Below, piece after piece: positions 53,343 to 62,645 of a DNA stretch of 64,000 nucleotides. The notes below the pieces were generated by a model. That model saw nothing but the letters and a program-made list of their open reading frames with translations. It searched no databases and had not been told where the DNA came from. The stretch covers positions 930,001 through 994,000 of the forward strand of contig NZ_CP137761.1 in assembly GCF_033449965.1 (NCBI RefSeq), read 5' to 3'. Numbering within the stretch: the stretch's first letter is position 1; each line of letters begins with the position of its first letter. Source of the DNA: Bacillus sp. T3. Lineage in GTDB: Bacteria > Bacillota > Bacilli > Bacillales > Cytobacillaceae. The position numbers were made by a program, and so were the translations under genes.

Positions 53343-53687
53343 ATGCTGATTGTAGGCAGAGAAATTGGACAATCCGTCATTATTGGAAATTCAATCAAAA
53401 TCACCGTTCTACAAGCAGGGCTCCAGCCTCGAGTAGCGATTAAAGCGCCAAAGAATTTGCGAATCACCAAGGTGAAGCAACACCCAAGTAATAAATGTGT
53501 TGGCAAACAGGTGAGAAAAATTATTTACACTATTCTAATCGAGGATAAGATCAAAGTTACAATCATGCAAACTGTATCTGGATTAATAAGATTCGCAATC
53601 GAAGCACCGAAAGAAATAGGCATATTTCGGGAAGAGCTGTGTCAAACAAACTACCTTTCAGAGAGTGAAGAGGTAATGATTATTTAG
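53343..53687 (+). CDS. csrA: tandem-domain CsrA-like RNA-binding protein
   Basis: CsrA is normally about 60-75 residues; this is 114. Residues 1-48 form one CsrA fold (MLIVGREIGQSVIIGNSIKI, VAIKAPKNLRITK). Residues about 53-100 repeat it (VGKQVRKIIYTILIEDKIKV, FAIEAPKEIGIFREEL). R6 and its equivalent R58 are present. The key R44 is R96 in the second repeat but K43 in the first. There is no internal start codon with a ribosome site, so it is a true fusion. CsrA proteins act as dimers with two RNA sites, so this could be a single-chain dimer. hag, the usual CsrA target, is next, and fliW, its usual antagonist, is absent. Confidence 0.75.
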   Translation: MLIVGREIGQSVIIGNSIKITVLQAGLQPRVAIKAPKNLRITKVKQHPSNKCVGKQVRKIIYTILIEDKIKVTIMQTVSGLIRFAIEAPKEIGIFREELCQTNYLSESEEVMII

Positions 53688-53734
53688 TTTAGTTTTTTCA
53701 TTTTTGTTAATAGACCCATAGGGTTTGTTATAAA

Positions 53735-53748
53735 AGGGAACACTCCCT
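53735..53748 (+). promoter_or_regulatory. small hairpin in the hag leader
   Basis: AGGGA/TCCCT with an ACAC loop lies 33 bases before the hag start, upstream of the AGGAGGA ribosome site. GGA-containing leaders are CsrA targets in B. subtilis hag; a role here is inference. No sigma-D -10 is visible between csrA and hag. Confidence 0.35.
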
Positions 53749-53780
53749 ACATAATAAAAAGAAATTAGGAGGATTTTATA

Positions 53781-54617
53781 ATGCGTATTAACCACAATAT
53801 TGCAGCACTAAACACACACCGTCAGTTAGCAAGTGCATCAAATGCACAATCAAAATCAATGGAGAAATTAGCTTCAGGACTTCGTATCAATAGAGCAGGG
53901 GATGATGCGGCGGGTCTAGCAATTTCTGAAAAAATGCGTGGGCAAATCCGTGGTTTAGATATGGCATCAAAGAACGCACAAGATGGCATATCTGTAATTC
54001 AAACAGCTGAAGGAGCATTGAATGAGGTACATTCAATTCTGCAAAGACAAAGAGAACTAGCTGTACAATCAGCCTCTGATACTAACGTTGCGGCAGATAG
54101 AACTGCTTTAGGTGATGAATTCTCTCAGTTAACAGCTGAAGTAAAAAGAATTACAGACCAAACTGAGTTCAACGGCATGAGATTGTTGGATAAATCAGCT
54201 AATGGTGCTACGGGTGTTCTAAAAATCCAAGTAGGTGCTAACGCAACACAAAGTATGGACTTAAAATTAGACACTGCTGGAGTTGATTTAACTGCTGTTA
54301 ATACTGCTCTTGGATTAGCAAAGGTAGATACTCAAGCTAATGCTGATCTTGCATTAACATCACTTGATACTCAAATTGCATCAGTTTCTTCAGGCAGAAG
54401 CTACCTTGGTGCTACACAAAATCGCCTTGAACATACTATCAGTAATTTAGACAATGCTTCAGAAAATCTAACTGGAGCAGAATCTCGTATCCGTGACGTA
54501 GATATGGCGAAAGAAATGATGAACCAAACTAAGAATTCTATTCTTTCTCAAGCTGCACAAGCAATGTTGGCTCAAGCAAACCAACAACCACAAGGCGTAC
54601 TTCAATTACTTCGTTAA
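53781..54617 (+). CDS. hag: Hag, flagellin
   Basis: The 278-residue flagellin is almost only D0/D1: N-terminus MRINHNIAALNTHRQLASAS and KLASGLRINRAGDDAAGLAI, C-terminus AKEMMNQTKNSILSQAAQAM and ANQQPQGVLQLLR, with a short variable centre. It forms the filament. AGGAGG precedes the ATG. It probably shares the csrA transcript from two sigma-D promoters. A decayed flagellin methylase follows. Confidence 0.97.
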   Translation: MRINHNIAALNTHRQLASASNAQSKSMEKLASGLRINRAGDDAAGLAISEKMRGQIRGLDMASKNAQDGISVIQTAEGALNEVHSILQRQRELAVQSASDTNVAADRTALGDEFSQLTAEVKRITDQTEFNGMRLLDKSANGATGVLKIQVGANATQSMDLKLDTAGVDLTAVNTALGLAKVDTQANADLALTSLDTQIASVSSGRSYLGATQNRLEHTISNLDNASENLTGAESRIRDVDMAKEMMNQTKNSILSQAAQAMLAQANQQPQGVLQLLR

Positions 54618-54626
54618 TAAGGTTAT

Positions 54627-54659
54627 AAAAAGGAATGGAATTTCCATTCCTTTTTCATT
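54627..54659 (+). terminator. terminator of hag
   Basis: A 13-bp stem (54627-54639 with 54643-54655) ends in a T-run. Confidence 0.85.
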
Positions 54660-54748
54660 TCCATTAAGATAGTTTACTCTTTTCAGAGAGAAAGCGAATA
54701 GTTTGCTCTTTGAGAAGAATACACTTTTTAATGAGGAGTAAGGTAAAT

Positions 54749-55575
54749 ATGACAAATACTCTATTTGACACTCTAATTCCAACATATCTAAAAAAATTTA
54801 CCTGTAGTGGGTCAGCATGTGAAGATACTTGCTGCTCGGGATGGAGAATAGACATTGATGAGGGAACACTAAGAAAATATAAAAAAATTAAAAATCCGGA
54901 GATGAAGGAAAGACTGAGGAAGGATAGCAGCCAAATTAATTTTACTTAACAAAAATGGGATTGAGTTTGAACGAGGTAAAGAAAAACTATCCATTAGACA
55001 GTTTACAAATATAATCAATGCCAATAAAGATGAGATAGCCCATTGGAAAGATTGCATGGATTAATATAGATACATGATGATTCTGATTTTACAAAATAGA
55101 AATTATACTTTAGATGAACGTTTATTAATTTTAGCGATGCTCTTAAATGAATTAGAAGACTGTAAGAATAACCATAAACTTAATGATATCCCTCATATTT
55201 TGGGGCAATATCTAAAAGATATAGACATACAAGTTATCTTACAATCAATACTATATTCCGTTTATGACACAACATGAATATATATTAGAAAATTACTTAG
55301 TCAATTATGTCTTTAAAAATTGTATGCCTGTTGATTGTACCTCTCCATTTGAGAGCATTTCTAAAATGGTTTTACATTATGCTTTAATTAAGTTGCATTT
55401 GGTAGGTATGGCAGGTCATCATAAAGGGTTAACTACAGACTTAGTCATTAAATTAATCCAATCTCTTTCAAAAACATTCGAGCACAATGGAACATATTTT
55501 GAAAAAACTATGAAATTATTAAAAGATAATGATTTGATGAATCTAACATATGTTTCAATATTAATTCGTAATTAA
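54749..55575 (+). pseudogene. fliB: decayed FliB, flagellin lysine-N-methylase
   Basis: Three pieces in different frames match FliB. The first (54749-54949) has the cysteine motif TCSGSACEDTCCSGWRIDID. A middle piece (about 55074-55277) has QNRNYTLDERLLILAMLLNE. The last (55264-55575) has ENYLVNYVFKNCMPVD, ALIKLHLVGMAGHHKGLT and IQSLSKTFEHNGTYFEK. FliB is about 400 residues; here about 270 remain, and the central cysteine-rich section after GWRIDID is missing. Several frameshifts plus an internal deletion indicate real decay, so flagellin methylation has probably been lost. Confidence 0.8.
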
Positions 55576-55612
55576 ATTGTACACATCTTCAATAATTAAG
55601 ATCTTTTAAAGG

Positions 55613-55637
55613 GACTCTAGCTATCTAGGGTCTTTTG
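55613..55637 (+). terminator. hairpin after the fliB remnant
   Basis: GACTCTAG pairs (one G-T) with CTAGGGTC around CTAT, followed by TTTTG. Confidence 0.5.
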
Positions 55638-55820
55638 TTATATATATGGGTAGTCGTACATACATTTGATGTTAACCATATAGACAAAACGAAACTTGTG
55701 AATTTTCTTTCAATTACTCTGTGTCACAAAACGTTCAATATTATAAGCTTCAAACGATTTGGAGATAATGTATATTACTACTATGTTCGTGTTGTTTTTA
55801 ACATTCAGGAGGAAGCTTCA

Positions 55821-56816
55821 ATGAAAAAATTATTTATAGTAGCAGTATGTATTGGACTCATCATCACTCCATTATTTACAGACGCTCATGTGAAATGGTT
55901 CACAGAAATGACACCCAAAAAAGAATCGGTTGAACACATCCTGTCCCCATTATTTATGTCAATCGCTATGTTGGCGGCTGTTATCTTGGCGATTCTTCCG
56001 CTCTTCATTCCGAAGCTTGAAAAATTTGAGCTAGTTAAAAAATGGGATCAGAAGCTTTCAAGCTTGAGAATATATTCTAGATGGATTTTAAAGTACGGGA
56101 CAGCGGTAGCTTTAATTCTTCAAGTGATCAATGGCAGTCTATTTGCTCCCGAATTGGAAATTAACCATGTATTAGCCATTATCTTTACCTGGGTGGCGAT
56201 AGGGTTATTGCTCGTTCCTCATCATCTATCGACTAAGCTCGGATCTGTTGTGCTGCTAGGGTTATTTATTTATATCACGATCCAGCACGGCGTTTTTTAC
56301 ATGCTCGACTATGGTTTTTATCTAGCGATTATTGGCGTACTGCTAGTTGGCAAAACGAAGTATGAGAACATTGGCTTTCCGTTTCTCTATCTTGGTACAG
56401 GCTTGTCGCTCTGTTGGGTAGCTGTTGAAAAATGGGTGTATCCAAGCATGTCGCTTGATATTGTTGCCAATCATCATGTTCCGACCTTTGGCTTTGAACC
56501 AGCTGTTTTTATCGTGTTGGCAGCGTTCATTGAATTTGTCGTTGGCTATCTGCTGGTTGTGGGTATTTTAAACAGGGTACTAGCCTTTGTCGTTACTGTC
56601 ATCTTTGTGATGACGACGATGTTGTTCGGGATGAAGGAAATCATTGGTCATTTCATGGTGCATATCATCTTAATAATCTTTATTATTGAGGGTGTTTCAT
56701 TCTATCATCCACCAATAAAAATGCACAAAACATTAATTGACCAATTCATTTTTGTTTTCTTGAATTTTATTTTTGTCTTAGCAACATTTGTGTTGATTTA
56801 TTATCGATTTGCCTAA
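55821..56816 (+). CDS. polytopic membrane protein, DoxX-like C-terminal part
   Basis: The 331-residue protein has an N-terminal signal-like helix followed by DAHVKWFTEM, then about eight further helices. The C-terminal part (AAFIEFVVGYLLVVGILNRV, then LFGMKEIIGHFMVHII) resembles DoxX family proteins. Function is unknown. The ATG at 55821 follows AGGAGG; the open frame from 55635 is only an upstream extension. Nothing ties it to motility except position. Confidence 0.6.
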   Translation: MKKLFIVAVCIGLIITPLFTDAHVKWFTEMTPKKESVEHILSPLFMSIAMLAAVILAILPLFIPKLEKFELVKKWDQKLSSLRIYSRWILKYGTAVALILQVINGSLFAPELEINHVLAIIFTWVAIGLLLVPHHLSTKLGSVVLLGLFIYITIQHGVFYMLDYGFYLAIIGVLLVGKTKYENIGFPFLYLGTGLSLCWVAVEKWVYPSMSLDIVANHHVPTFGFEPAVFIVLAAFIEFVVGYLLVVGILNRVLAFVVTVIFVMTTMLFGMKEIIGHFMVHIILIIFIIEGVSFYHPPIKMHKTLIDQFIFVFLNFIFVLATFVLIYYRFA

Positions 56817-56824
56817 CAAAGTAT

Positions 56825-56872
56825 CCCCACTTAAACTTCACTCTTTTCTAGAAAGTCAAAGTGGGGTTTTTT
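56825..56872 (+). terminator. terminator of the DoxX-like gene
   Basis: CCCCACTT pairs with AAGTGGGG across a 25-base structured loop, followed by a T-run. Confidence 0.65.
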
Positions 56873-56927
56873 AACGATTGATCTACATAATACATCCTCA
56901 TTTCTTGAAATTTTCAGTTTTCTCCCA

Positions 56928-56954
56928 TAAACTTTTCTTGAAAATATCCGATAC
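56928..56954 (+). promoter_or_regulatory. sigma-D promoter of flaG
   Basis: TAAA (56928-56931), 15 bases, TCCGATAC (56947-56954), 36 bases before the flaG start. Confidence 0.7.
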
Positions 56955-56990
56955 ATCTTATAGAGAAATGCCCATAGGAGGAGATGAACC

Positions 56991-57377
56991 ATGTCAGATA
57001 GGATGTCCATCACAAATAATATCGCGCCGGGTTTAACTTCGTATTTTACGACAGATTATCAAGCTAAAACCGTTGAAATGGTTGAAGCAGTTCAAAGGAC
57101 TAAAGAAACAACACCAGAAAAAAATGGGGAGCAATCTCAGCAACAACAACATTCTCGCGAACAAACTGAGAAGGTTATTAACGGTTTAAACGAGTTTTTA
57201 AAAGCGTCTAATTCACACTTGAAATTTGAGTTTCATGAAAAACTAAAAGAATATTATGTAACGGTAGTTGATGACAAAACAAATGAAGTGATCAAAGAGA
57301 TTCCTTCCAAGAAGCTAATGGATATGTATGCAGCAATGGCTGACTATATTGGCCTTATAGTCGACCAAAAGATTTAG
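56991..57377 (+). CDS. flaG: FlaG family protein
   Basis: The 128-residue protein has a variable Gln-rich N-terminal half and the FlaG domain (KFEFHEKLKEYYVTVVDDKT, NEVIKEIPSKKLMDMYAAMA). FlaG affects filament length or export; its exact role is unclear. It has a sigma-D promoter and its own terminator. In Bacillus it usually precedes fliD, but here it is alone. Confidence 0.88.
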   Translation: MSDRMSITNNIAPGLTSYFTTDYQAKTVEMVEAVQRTKETTPEKNGEQSQQQQHSREQTEKVINGLNEFLKASNSHLKFEFHEKLKEYYVTVVDDKTNEVIKEIPSKKLMDMYAAMADYIGLIVDQKI

Positions 57378-57463
57378 TAACCCATCAAAACGGTTTGCTT
57401 CGTATTTAAAATACAAAAATGATATAACAACAAGCCCATTCTCAATATACTCAAATAAAGAAG

Positions 57464-57498
57464 AAAAACCATACAGTCTCCACGGCTGTATGGTTTTT
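57464..57498 (+). terminator. terminator of flaG
   Basis: A 13-bp stem (57464-57476 with 57486-57498) is followed by T residues. Confidence 0.8.
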
Positions 57499-57626
57499 TT
57501 GACCAAAAAGTGACAAATTGTTATAAATGTCATTTGGAAAATTTTAAAAATATAGTAACTTAAATGGGAGAACGGAAATCAATATAGTACAATAGAACTA
57601 TAAAATGATAGTGTGGAGGTGGAGAA

Positions 57627-59418
57627 ATGAATAATCCAATTGCAATTAACCAACGACACAAATCTATAGTTAAGGTTATTTGGGTTGTTTTCATCATGTT
57701 GTTCATACCTCTTAATGTCTATTGGAAAGACGTTTCTATAGTAAAAGAAATCAGCATTGTTGTTCTACCTCTCCTACTATTTTTAACGTATTTATCTGTG
57801 AAAAAGAGACGAAATAATCTATCAATATATTTACTAGCAATCATGTCGTTTTATGTATTAAGTTTATTAAATCATCAATCTAGCGGGTATGCCTACCTTT
57901 TTATCCTTAGTCTGCCACCACTATTGAACAGTAAAGGACTCGAAGTCGAAGCAAATTTACAAAACCAGTTCAGATTATTAAATGGAGTATCCGAAGCGAT
58001 TAATACCTTATTCACAAAAACTAACCAAAAAGAAGCAATCAATGAGGCGTTAGCACTGATCGGATATGCTACTAAAGTTGATTGTATTCATCTTTTTGAG
58101 AATACTTTTTCTGAGAGTCGAAACGAATACCTTCTAGTAGAGCGGTATCGGTGGGGTAAAGAAGCTAATCTGGCTGATTCCCGTAATAATGAAATGCAAT
58201 ATATAAACACTGGTAGGTCTCATTGGGTTGGAATTTTATCTTCTGGGGTGACAATTCAGGGCCCTGCTTCTGCATTCCCTGAACCTGAACGATACACATT
58301 TGAATTAAATGGGATTCGTTCTATCCTAGTCCTTCCAATATTTATCGATGACTATTTTTGGGGCTTTATTTGTTTGGAAGATTGTGAAAATGAACGTTAC
58401 TGGAATCTAGATGAAGAAAACACTCTTTTAACAGCAGCATCAGCATTAGGCGTTGCGGTTAAACGATTAGATTGGAAGAAGCAGGAAGAAAAGCTCAAGC
58501 AGCGTTCAGTCAGACTAGAAGCGTTAATTTCCCATATGGATTCTGGCATTGTCGCAGAGGACAAGCAAAATCGATTATTTCTAATTAATGAGCAGTTTTA
58601 TCAAATAATGGGGGTTCCACCACTACATGAAAGGGGACAAGGAATATCCCGTGAGCAGTTTTTTGATGAAGTAAAGAATTTCTTTAAGCAAGGAGAATTA
58701 ATCGCGAAACGAAATAAGGAAATTTTTTTAAGCCGAAAAAAGGTAATCGGAGAGGAGTGGGTGTTGAAGGATGAAAGGATCATCAGTCGTGATGCCATTC
58801 CAATTTTTACAAATGGTGAGTTTGACGGATACCTATGGCAATTTAGAGAAACAACTGAACAAAAAAGACATGAACAAAAGCTTAAAGAAGCATCAATCAT
58901 TGATGGGTTAACCAAAATATACAATCGGCGCTACTTTGATGAAAAGTTAGAAAAAGAGTGGGGGCGTTGTAAAAGAGGGGCTAAACCGCTCACTTTAATA
59001 TTGTTTGACATCGATGGCTTTAAAATTTTCAACGACACATACGGTCATCAAAAAGGGGACAAGTGTCTTATTCAAGTAGCGCAAACCGCCAAAGAAATAC
59101 TCAGACGGCCGTCTGATGTCGTATGTCGTTATGGGGGAAGAATTTGTTGTAATTCTACCTGAGACCCATCAAAAAGGGGGAATAAAAGTTGCCGAAAAAA
59201 TTCGCAAAGCAATTCTCGAACTGAAAATCAATCATTTATCATCAACGGTAAATGACTATGTTACTTGCAGTCTTGGTGTCGCGACCGTCATTCCGACAAT
59301 GGTTATTTCTCCAGAAGAAATCATCAGGATGGCTGACCAAGCGCTGTATACCTCAAAAACCTTAGGGCGAAATTGCGTGAGCTTTTATCGGTTCCAAAAG
59401 CACAACATTGTGAACTAA
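57627..59418 (+). CDS. membrane GAF-PAS-GGDEF diguanylate cyclase, frameshift inside the GGEEF motif
   Basis: The protein has N-terminal membrane helices (about 14-35, 40-55, 65-105), a GAF-like domain (about 115-280), a PAS domain (about 295-410) and a GGDEF domain. The frame is broken exactly in the catalytic motif: CRYGG in one frame, EEFVVILPETHQKGGIKVAE in the next. Two bases missing near 59140 (GA from GGGGGAGAAGAA) restore RYGGEEF and 597 residues. A one-base insertion would instead leave RYGEEF. It would make cyclic-di-GMP, feeding the PilZ receptor at 10.8 kb. Whether it is active in this strain is uncertain. Confidence 0.8.
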
Positions 59419-59463
59419 GTGACGTTATATTAAGATTATCCAAATTAGCATCTATGATAAAAG

Positions 59464-59492
59464 AAAAAGCGCAGATTGGGTCTGCGCTTTTT
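59464..59492. terminator. bidirectional terminator between the two cyclic-di-GMP genes
   Basis: A 12-bp stem (59464-59475 with 59481-59492) with A and T flanks lies between convergent genes. Confidence 0.85.
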
Positions 59493-59509
59493 GCGATTTT
59501 ATTAGCTTG

Positions 59510-62338
59510 TTAATCTCTTGGGAAATTTTCCAATAACAAACACCACTCACTTTTTTCCTGTTTATCAAGTATTAAACAAACCTCATATAAATATTTATCA
59601 TCATCCAATTCCCTTTTCCATACTACAGTTCCAAATAACTCCAGCTCAACACCAAGGATGTTTGCATTGAATTGTAAAACTAAATCAGGTTGGATGGAAA
59701 GCTTCGTTGTTGATTCTACTTGAAGTCCATTGATTCCAATTTTGGTAATCATTACATCTGTTGAACCAAGGCTTAGCTTTTCACCGCTGATTTCCGAAAT
59801 CGACATCTTAGCTAGTATGGTGCAAGGTAAAGCAATCTCTGAATTCTGTTTTTGTACCGAAGCTATCGATCCTGCTATCCAATTCCACGGTTTTGGTGCG
59901 CAATTTTTTTGAACGAGGAATTCCTCTAGCTCGTTTTGTAACACTGGTCTACTATATAAATAGCCTTGAACTTCCTCACACTCCATTTGCTGTAGAAATT
60001 GAAGCTGTTCTTCCAATTCAACCCCTTCGGCGACGGTAATAATCTTTAGTCTTTTTGCAAGTTGTACGATGGAACTGACGATTTCAGTACTATCTGATTC
60101 GGTTGGTATATCTCTAATAAACGAGCGGTCAATTTTCACTGTGTTCGCTTTTACCTTTTTCAAATAGCTAAGCGAGGCATAACCCGTTCCAAAGTCATCA
60201 ATTGCAATCCGAATACCAAGTGCTTTAAGTTCACTAATTTTTGCTAAAACATTCTTTTCGTCCTTCATCACAGCTGTTTCTGTAATTTCAATTTCCACCC
60301 ATTTAGGATCGATGCCAGTTTCCTTGAGGATTCGGTCAACTACCTGAATCATATCGGGTTGCATAAATTGGTGCACTGAGAAGTTTACAGAAACAGTAAT
60401 CGGCATAAAGCCTTGGTCTTGCCAGCATTTGTTTTGGCGACAGGCTTCATGGAGGACAATTTCGCCGATTGAGTGAATAAATCCGCCTTCCTCCGCTAAT
60501 GTGATAAACTCAACTGGAGAGACGAGTCCCCACTTAGGATGCTTCCACCTTACTAACGCTTCAGCTCCGACAATTAGGTCCGTTTTTGCATCGATTCTAG
60601 GCTGGTAGACTAGGAAAAACTCATTGTTTTTCACAGCTTTACGTAAATCTTTCATTAATGAAAAACGTTTGTATGTCTCTATATCCATATTTGGGGAAAA
60701 AATTTGGTAATGATCCTTGCCCTTTTCTCTTGCTTGATATAAAGCAGAAAACGCATGTTTAATTACATGCTTAATATTCGTGCTGCTATCAGGGTAAACA
60801 CTTACGCCGATATTGCAGTTAAGATAATGTTCAAATTCATTGATCAAGAAAGGCTGTTTAAATAATTGAACAAGTTCTTTTGTAACTTTTTTGATATTTT
60901 TGTCCAAATCCGGAAAGATGATGGCAAACTCTTTCCCGTTTAAGCGAAACAGAATACCTTGCGTACCGGTGTATTTCTTCAATCGAATCGATGCTTCCAA
61001 CAGTAACCGATCTCCAGTTTCCGTACCAAAGGAATCATTAACAAATCTAAATCCATGCAGGTCAACAATGAATAAGGAAAACTTCCCATCAATTTTTGAC
61101 TTCGCCCGTTCCTGTTCATCGATAATTCTCCATTCGAATTGTCTTATATTCGGGAGCTTAGTTGAAAAATCGTAGTATTCCGTTTCATAAAGCTTATGAT
61201 AATTTTCGCGGATCTCTTTTTCCATCACTTTTTGATCCGTAATATCTGAACGAATTCCAATAAATTGATACGGCCTACCGTGATAGTCAAAAAGTGGGAC
61301 AATTGTAGACGCACCCCACCATATACTTCCGTCCTTAGCTTTGTTACATAGATCACCACGCCAAATGTTCCCACTCTTAATCGTATCCCATAATTGCTTA
61401 TATAAATCGACAGAATGGTAGTTTGATTTAAGGATTCGATGATTTTGACCGATTAGCTCATTGCGGCTGAACTTTGATATTTCGCAAAACTTATCGTTAA
61501 CATAAATAATATTTCCGTTCACATCCGTAATCGAAACGGTGGCAGCTTGATCAAGTGCATATTTGAAGTCTTCTAGTTCCTTGCGTGTGTTTTTTATTTG
61601 GTTTTCGTGATGTTTCCGATGAGAAATATCCTCTATCAAAATCATTGCGCCATTACAGTTTCCCTCATGGTCATATAATGGTGTGGTATATACTAAACAA
61701 TTAAGCCATGTACCATCTTTTCTTATTCTTTTAACCTCAATTCCGGTTAATGAGTGTCGTTTCGTGGAGTTCATTAGCTTTTTAACAAATTTTACACTAT
61801 TAAAATTTGGAATGAGGGGATAGGGTTGATTTAGTACTTCTTCTTTATTCCAACCAAATAGCACTTCAGCAACCTGATTCCAATTTTTAACCAACCCATT
61901 TATATCAAGCGTTATATGGGCCAATGATGATCCATTGAATATGGAATTAGCATTGATTTCCCAAGTTACGTGTTCGGTAACATCGAGCAGCTGGAGCCGG
62001 ATGATTCCCTCATGTATTTTATGATATAAGACCTTTAAGTAAAGTGGACTATTATCGTGTTTTTTTCCTCTAATATGAAAAGCTGCATCACTATTTTTCT
62101 CGTTGATGGTTCCTGCCAGTATTTTGTTTAAATCTTCAGCTTCAAATAAGTCTACTAATCTTTTAGCTTTCAGCTCGTCACTGGTATAACCAAATATGGA
62201 GCAAAAGTATGTGTTCGCAAACAATTGGTCTCCATTTTCATTTATCAAAATGATAGCAATCTTTAATTCCTTATAAACTCGATTTATATCTTCTTCATTG
62301 ATAAAATCATATTGTGTAAATCGTATTTCGTTTTCCAT
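59510..62338 (-). CDS. PAS-PAS-PAS-GGDEF(degenerate)-EAL-PilZ-like protein
   Basis: The 942-residue soluble protein has three PAS domains (about 15-120, 130-240, 255-370), a GGDEF domain whose active site is LNGKEF (about 466-471) so probably inactive, and an intact EAL domain (EALVRW at 593-598, EITETAVM, DDFGTGYASL from 714, VAEGVE, QGYLYSRP). A C-terminal PilZ-like domain (about 835-940, ITKIGINGLQVES) lacks an obvious RxxxR. It most likely degrades cyclic-di-GMP in response to a PAS-sensed cue. It is convergent with the cyclase gene. AGGGGG precedes the ATG. Confidence 0.88.
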   Translation of the reverse strand: MENEIRFTQYDFINEEDINRVYKELKIAIILINENGDQLFANTYFCSIFGYTSDELKAKRLVDLFEAEDLNKILAGTINEKNSDAAFHIRGKKHDNSPLYLKVLYHKIHEGIIRLQLLDVTEHVTWEINANSIFNGSSLAHITLDINGLVKNWNQVAEVLFGWNKEEVLNQPYPLIPNFNSVKFVKKLMNSTKRHSLTGIEVKRIRKDGTWLNCLVYTTPLYDHEGNCNGAMILIEDISHRKHHENQIKNTRKELEDFKYALDQAATVSITDVNGNIIYVNDKFCEISKFSRNELIGQNHRILKSNYHSVDLYKQLWDTIKSGNIWRGDLCNKAKDGSIWWGASTIVPLFDYHGRPYQFIGIRSDITDQKVMEKEIRENYHKLYETEYYDFSTKLPNIRQFEWRIIDEQERAKSKIDGKFSLFIVDLHGFRFVNDSFGTETGDRLLLEASIRLKKYTGTQGILFRLNGKEFAIIFPDLDKNIKKVTKELVQLFKQPFLINEFEHYLNCNIGVSVYPDSSTNIKHVIKHAFSALYQAREKGKDHYQIFSPNMDIETYKRFSLMKDLRKAVKNNEFFLVYQPRIDAKTDLIVGAEALVRWKHPKWGLVSPVEFITLAEEGGFIHSIGEIVLHEACRQNKCWQDQGFMPITVSVNFSVHQFMQPDMIQVVDRILKETGIDPKWVEIEITETAVMKDEKNVLAKISELKALGIRIAIDDFGTGYASLSYLKKVKANTVKIDRSFIRDIPTESDSTEIVSSIVQLAKRLKIITVAEGVELEEQLQFLQQMECEEVQGYLYSRPVLQNELEEFLVQKNCAPKPWNWIAGSIASVQKQNSEIALPCTILAKMSISEISGEKLSLGSTDVMITKIGINGLQVESTTKLSIQPDLVLQFNANILGVELELFGTVVWKRELDDDKYLYEVCLILDKQEKSEWCLLLENFPRD

Positions 62339-62498
62339 TTCGTTAGCCCCCTAAGTAATCAACGAAACGAAATACAGTGGCAGCAAGTCAGGAAAAGTCA
62401 CTATTTATCAACTTTTTTACTACATGTAAAAATTTTCCCGTACCTTTTAATGTTATAAAAAAATCAGTAAAAAACCGACGACTTTTATCACATTTTTT

Positions 62499-62530
62499 AG
62501 TGCTTTATCATAGAAAAGCGCTGTTTTTTT
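62499..62530 (+). terminator. orphan terminator-like hairpin
   Basis: AGTGCTTT pairs with AAAGCGCT, followed by a T-run. No plus-strand gene lies upstream. The interval 62339-62645 otherwise holds only AT-rich DNA and the MerR promoter. Confidence 0.35.
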
Positions 62531-62592
62531 CCAGTGGAGACGGTAGATATTAAAAAATGAGAGCTAATTAAATATTGAATTATGAAAACCTA

Positions 62593-62623
62593 TTGACCTT
62601 TACGCAGCGTAAAGGTGTAACTT
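62593..62623 (+). promoter_or_regulatory. MerR-type promoter/operator
   Basis: TTGACC (62593-62598) and TAACTT (62618-62623) are separated by 19 bases, the long spacer typical of MerR-controlled promoters. A perfect palindrome, ACCTTTACG and CGTAAAGGT around CAG (62596-62616), fills the spacer. Autoregulation of the downstream gene is likely. Confidence 0.85.
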
Positions 62624-62645
62624 AAGGATGTGGGGAGGTAATCGC

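Noticed and set aside
53693..53780. A sigma-D promoter directly upstream of hag
   Set aside because: No CCGATA-like -10 with a TAAA 15 bases upstream is present, only short palindromes and AT-rich sequence.
55635..55820. Long N-terminal extension of the DoxX-like protein
   Set aside because: AGGAGG lies just before the ATG at 55821, followed by a signal-like helix. The upstream 62 codons look like intergenic DNA.
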